Part shown: positions 62,225-64,000 of the stretch, one piece after another | How positions within the stretch are numbered: the stretch's first letter is position 1 | Layout of the letters: each line of letters opens with the position of its first letter | Assembly (NCBI RefSeq): GCF_002338065.1 | Contig: NZ_DDHJ01000015.1 | Span: 384,273-448,272, forward strand | DNA from: Pseudomonas sp. UBA1879 | GTDB lineage: Bacteria; Pseudomonadota; Gammaproteobacteria; Pseudomonadales; Pseudomonadaceae | Direction: 5' to 3' | Length of the DNA: 64,000 bases | The notes under the pieces: generated by a model | Told to the model about the DNA's origin: nothing | Seen by the model: only the letters and a program-made list of their open reading frames with translations | The model's database searches: none | Position numbers and translations under genes: made by a program

Positions 62225-63702
62225 GATGGATGATCCTCGGCTCGTGTGGGCTCGATAAAAAGATGTCGGTAGTGCGCCAGAATGGATTCGCGTTTGGGGC
62301 GACCATTGGCGGTTGCCATGCCGTTACTCGGGCTGAATGGCTGTTCCAGCCGTGTCCAGCCATGTACTCGGGCGTAGTCGGGCAGCGCCTGATTTGCCTG
62401 AGCGACGGCATCGGCGATTTGCAGATCGGTGGTTTCCGGGCGCAGCGGCCAAATCAGCGCATGGTTGTGCGCCATCGCTTCCCCGTAGACGAATGCCTGG
62501 CCGATGTGACCGCGTTGAGTCAGTTCAGCTTCCACCCACTCGGGGTTGACGTTGCGTCCATAACTGGTGACGAACTGATGCTTCTTGCGCCCACGCAGAT
62601 AGAGATAACCGTTGGCATCAAACTCACCCAAGTCTCCGCTTGGCCACCATTCAGGCACGGGGCGGGTGTCGCCGAGATAGCCCAGCATTCCGGATCCAGC
62701 GATCAAGACTTCACCGTCGTCAGCCAGACGTATCTGTACGTGCGGCAACGATTGGCCGACGCTGCCGGGGTGATGTGCACCGGGACGATTAAGTGCGACT
62801 ACCGAGGCGCATTCGGACAGTCCATAGCCCTCATAAACGGGTATGCCGGCCAGCTCGGCGCGCAGTAGTAACTCATGGCTGACCTTGGCGCCTCCTACGG
62901 CAACGAAGCGCAATTCACCACTGTCGAATGCGCCGAATTCACAGGCAGTGACCAGCAGCAACAACAGTTGCGGCACCAGAATCATGCTGTGCGGATGGCG
63001 AAGCTTGAGCGTAGAAAGAAGCTTCGGCAGATCTACGCCGCTGGCACCCCGCATGCCCAAGGTGCGTTGGCTGGGCAGACTGATCATGGCGCCGGCGTAC
63101 AGCGCCGCATAGCAACCGATGTTCTCGAGCAAAATGGCCAATGGCAATAATGAGAGATGGTGACGAGGGTGTTGCGACTCGCTGGCCTGATGCAGCTCGC
63201 GGGCAACGGATAGCACGCTTTCGGCGCTCAAGTAGACGCCTTTTGGCGCGCCGGTGGTGCCTGAGGTGAAGGTCAGCTTCGCGGTGCCCGCTGGAAGCGG
63301 CGAGGGTTCAACCGCAGGCCTGATCCAAAAACCATCGCGGGGCTGAAAACCCGCTTGATCCATTTCATCTTCATGGTCGATGCCGCCAATGATCAGATCG
63401 GCCTGACTGTGTGCAAGGCAGTGAAGGCGCTGAGCGGCGGTGAAAAAAGGCGGCAGCGCCAGGCAGGCAAGTTCCTCGAACAGAATCGCCAGATCCCAGA
63501 TCATCAGGTCAGGCCCATTCTCCAGCGAGACAGCGACCACCTTGGCATTCATGTCGCGCAGTATCTGCTGGCGCAGCCGAATCTCGGCGTCCAGCTCGGC
63601 GTAGTCGAGCTTGAGGTCGTCGCCCCACAGGGCACAGGCGTGTGGCTGACGGGTCGCCAGCTCGGCGATCCGCTGACGAAAAGCGTTCAGTTCAGGCGAC
63701 AT
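62221..63702 (-). CDS. AMP-dependent synthetase/ligase (acyl-CoA ligase type)
   Basis: A 493-residue adenylate-forming enzyme. AMP-binding motif LTFTSGTTGAPKGVYLS (about 148-164), YEGYGLSECASVV (A5 region) and SGDLGEFDANGYLYLRGRKKH (A7-A8 region, about 342-362) are clear. The C-terminal lysine motif is weaker (ending FSPSNGMATANGRPKR). It activates a carboxylate, probably fatty acyl, for the iron enzyme/SDR or for the hemolysin-family partner. It overlaps the gene upstream by 11 bp. Confidence 0.9.
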   Translation of the reverse strand: MSPELNAFRQRIAELATRQPHACALWGDDLKLDYAELDAEIRLRQQILRDMNAKVVAVSLENGPDLMIWDLAILFEELACLALPPFFTAAQRLHCLAHSQADLIIGGIDHEDEMDQAGFQPRDGFWIRPAVEPSPLPAGTAKLTFTSGTTGAPKGVYLSAESVLSVARELHQASESQHPRHHLSLLPLAILLENIGCYAALYAGAMISLPSQRTLGMRGASGVDLPKLLSTLKLRHPHSMILVPQLLLLLVTACEFGAFDSGELRFVAVGGAKVSHELLLRAELAGIPVYEGYGLSECASVVALNRPGAHHPGSVGQSLPHVQIRLADDGEVLIAGSGMLGYLGDTRPVPEWWPSGDLGEFDANGYLYLRGRKKHQFVTSYGRNVNPEWVEAELTQRGHIGQAFVYGEAMAHNHALIWPLRPETTDLQIADAVAQANQALPDYARVHGWTRLEQPFSPSNGMATANGRPKRESILAHYRHLFIEPTRAEDHPS

Positions 63703-64000
63703 GGCAACTGCGCTCCAAGGTCAGTGGCAGGCCAAACCGTTCGAACACGCCGCTGCGACTCAAATGTAAAAAGCCGGAACGTATGTCCCCGACATGCACA
63801 CTGGGCTGGGTGTCGTAATAATTCCCCCATGCATGCCGATCGTCGCCCAGCCGCATAGGGTCGGCAGCGCACAACGTGACAGGACGCAGACCCAATCGGT
63901 TGAAACTGTTGACCAGTCCGGCATTGCCTGTGAACGCCACCCACTCCAGACCGCCCATCGCGAGTAACCAGGTGATGGTGATGATGCTCAGGCGAGCGCT
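63692..64000 (-). CDS. Thermostable hemolysin-family protein (partial, 5' end off the window)
   Basis: A partial frame running to the right edge (about 102 residues seen, with its N-terminus outside). Sequence WLLAMGGLEWVAFTGNAGL, then NSFNRLGLRPVTLCAADP, RLGDDRHAWGNYYDTQPSVH and the end matches the thermostable hemolysin (T_hemolysin) family. Its relatives sit beside AMP-ligase genes. Despite the name, an N-acyltransferase-like fold has been discussed; activity is uncertain. Confidence 0.8.
   Translation of the reverse strand, partial: SARLSIITITWLLAMGGLEWVAFTGNAGLVNSFNRLGLRPVTLCAADPMRLGDDRHAWGNYYDTQPSVHVGDIRSGFLHLSRSGVFERFGLPLTLERSCHVA

Overview
The window looks like the chromosome of a Pseudomonas or close relative. 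This rests on family content and base composition, not on a database match: GC-rich coding DNA, an OprD-type porin, many LysR/GntR-regulated catabolic operons, and a PotABCD-like importer. It reads as an accessory region of nutrient-scavenging clusters, followed by a stress and redox block and a lipid-type operon cut by the right edge. No rRNA, convincing tRNA, insertion sequence, integrase or CRISPR array was seen.

Left part (1-7.5 kb): a 6-oxocamphor-hydrolase-like crotonase faces an MFS carrier and a three-subunit molybdenum hydroxylase (MoCo, FAD, 2Fe-2S) across a promoter region with two TetR-type palindromes. A LysR/SDR deletion scar and a nitroreductase follow. Next (7.7-18.6 kb) comes a two-armed divergent locus. 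The minus arm holds an omega-transaminase, an ABC importer (ATPase, binding protein, two permeases) and an SDR. The plus arm holds a split transketolase, a second class-III aminotransferase and an FCD-type GntR regulator. Three copies of one 13-bp motif sit in its two control regions, so the locus looks like one regulon for an unidentified amino or polyol compound.

Middle (18.8-38.9 kb): a LysR regulator and epoxide-hydrolase-like enzyme lie opposite a TRAP-HyuA-HyuB-racemase-like-ModA-like-RidA-Hyi operon that ends at a hairpin. A second operon follows (isocitrate-lyase family, LeuC-like, LeuD-like, MFS, YrdC/Sua5-like). It is controlled by a promoter/operator module repeated almost exactly upstream of an OprD porin beyond a convergent HutC-type GntR gene. 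The two operons look like uptake and breakdown routes for organic acids or cyclic amides, but their substrates cannot be read from sequence.

Right part (39.5-64 kb): a formaldehyde-dehydrogenase-like enzyme, LtrA, a GAF-PAS-GGDEF-EAL protein, a monooxygenase-fold small protein, a peroxiredoxin, a DsbA-like protein and a ClpG/ClpC-type disaggregase. The disaggregase frame is broken by a three-copy 8-bp tandem repeat. Then come a luciferase-like monooxygenase, two SDR-type genes under a divergent LysR, a beta-CASP nuclease and an HSL-type esterase. Last is a minus-strand run: thermostable-hemolysin family (partial), AMP-ligase, haem-oxygenase-fold iron enzyme, SDR, TPR protein, response regulator and a sensor kinase cut by an in-frame TGA. 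Main observations: the transketolase/aminotransferase regulon, the YrdC-like protein inside a catabolic operon, the clp repeat, the kinase stop codon and the shared operator modules.
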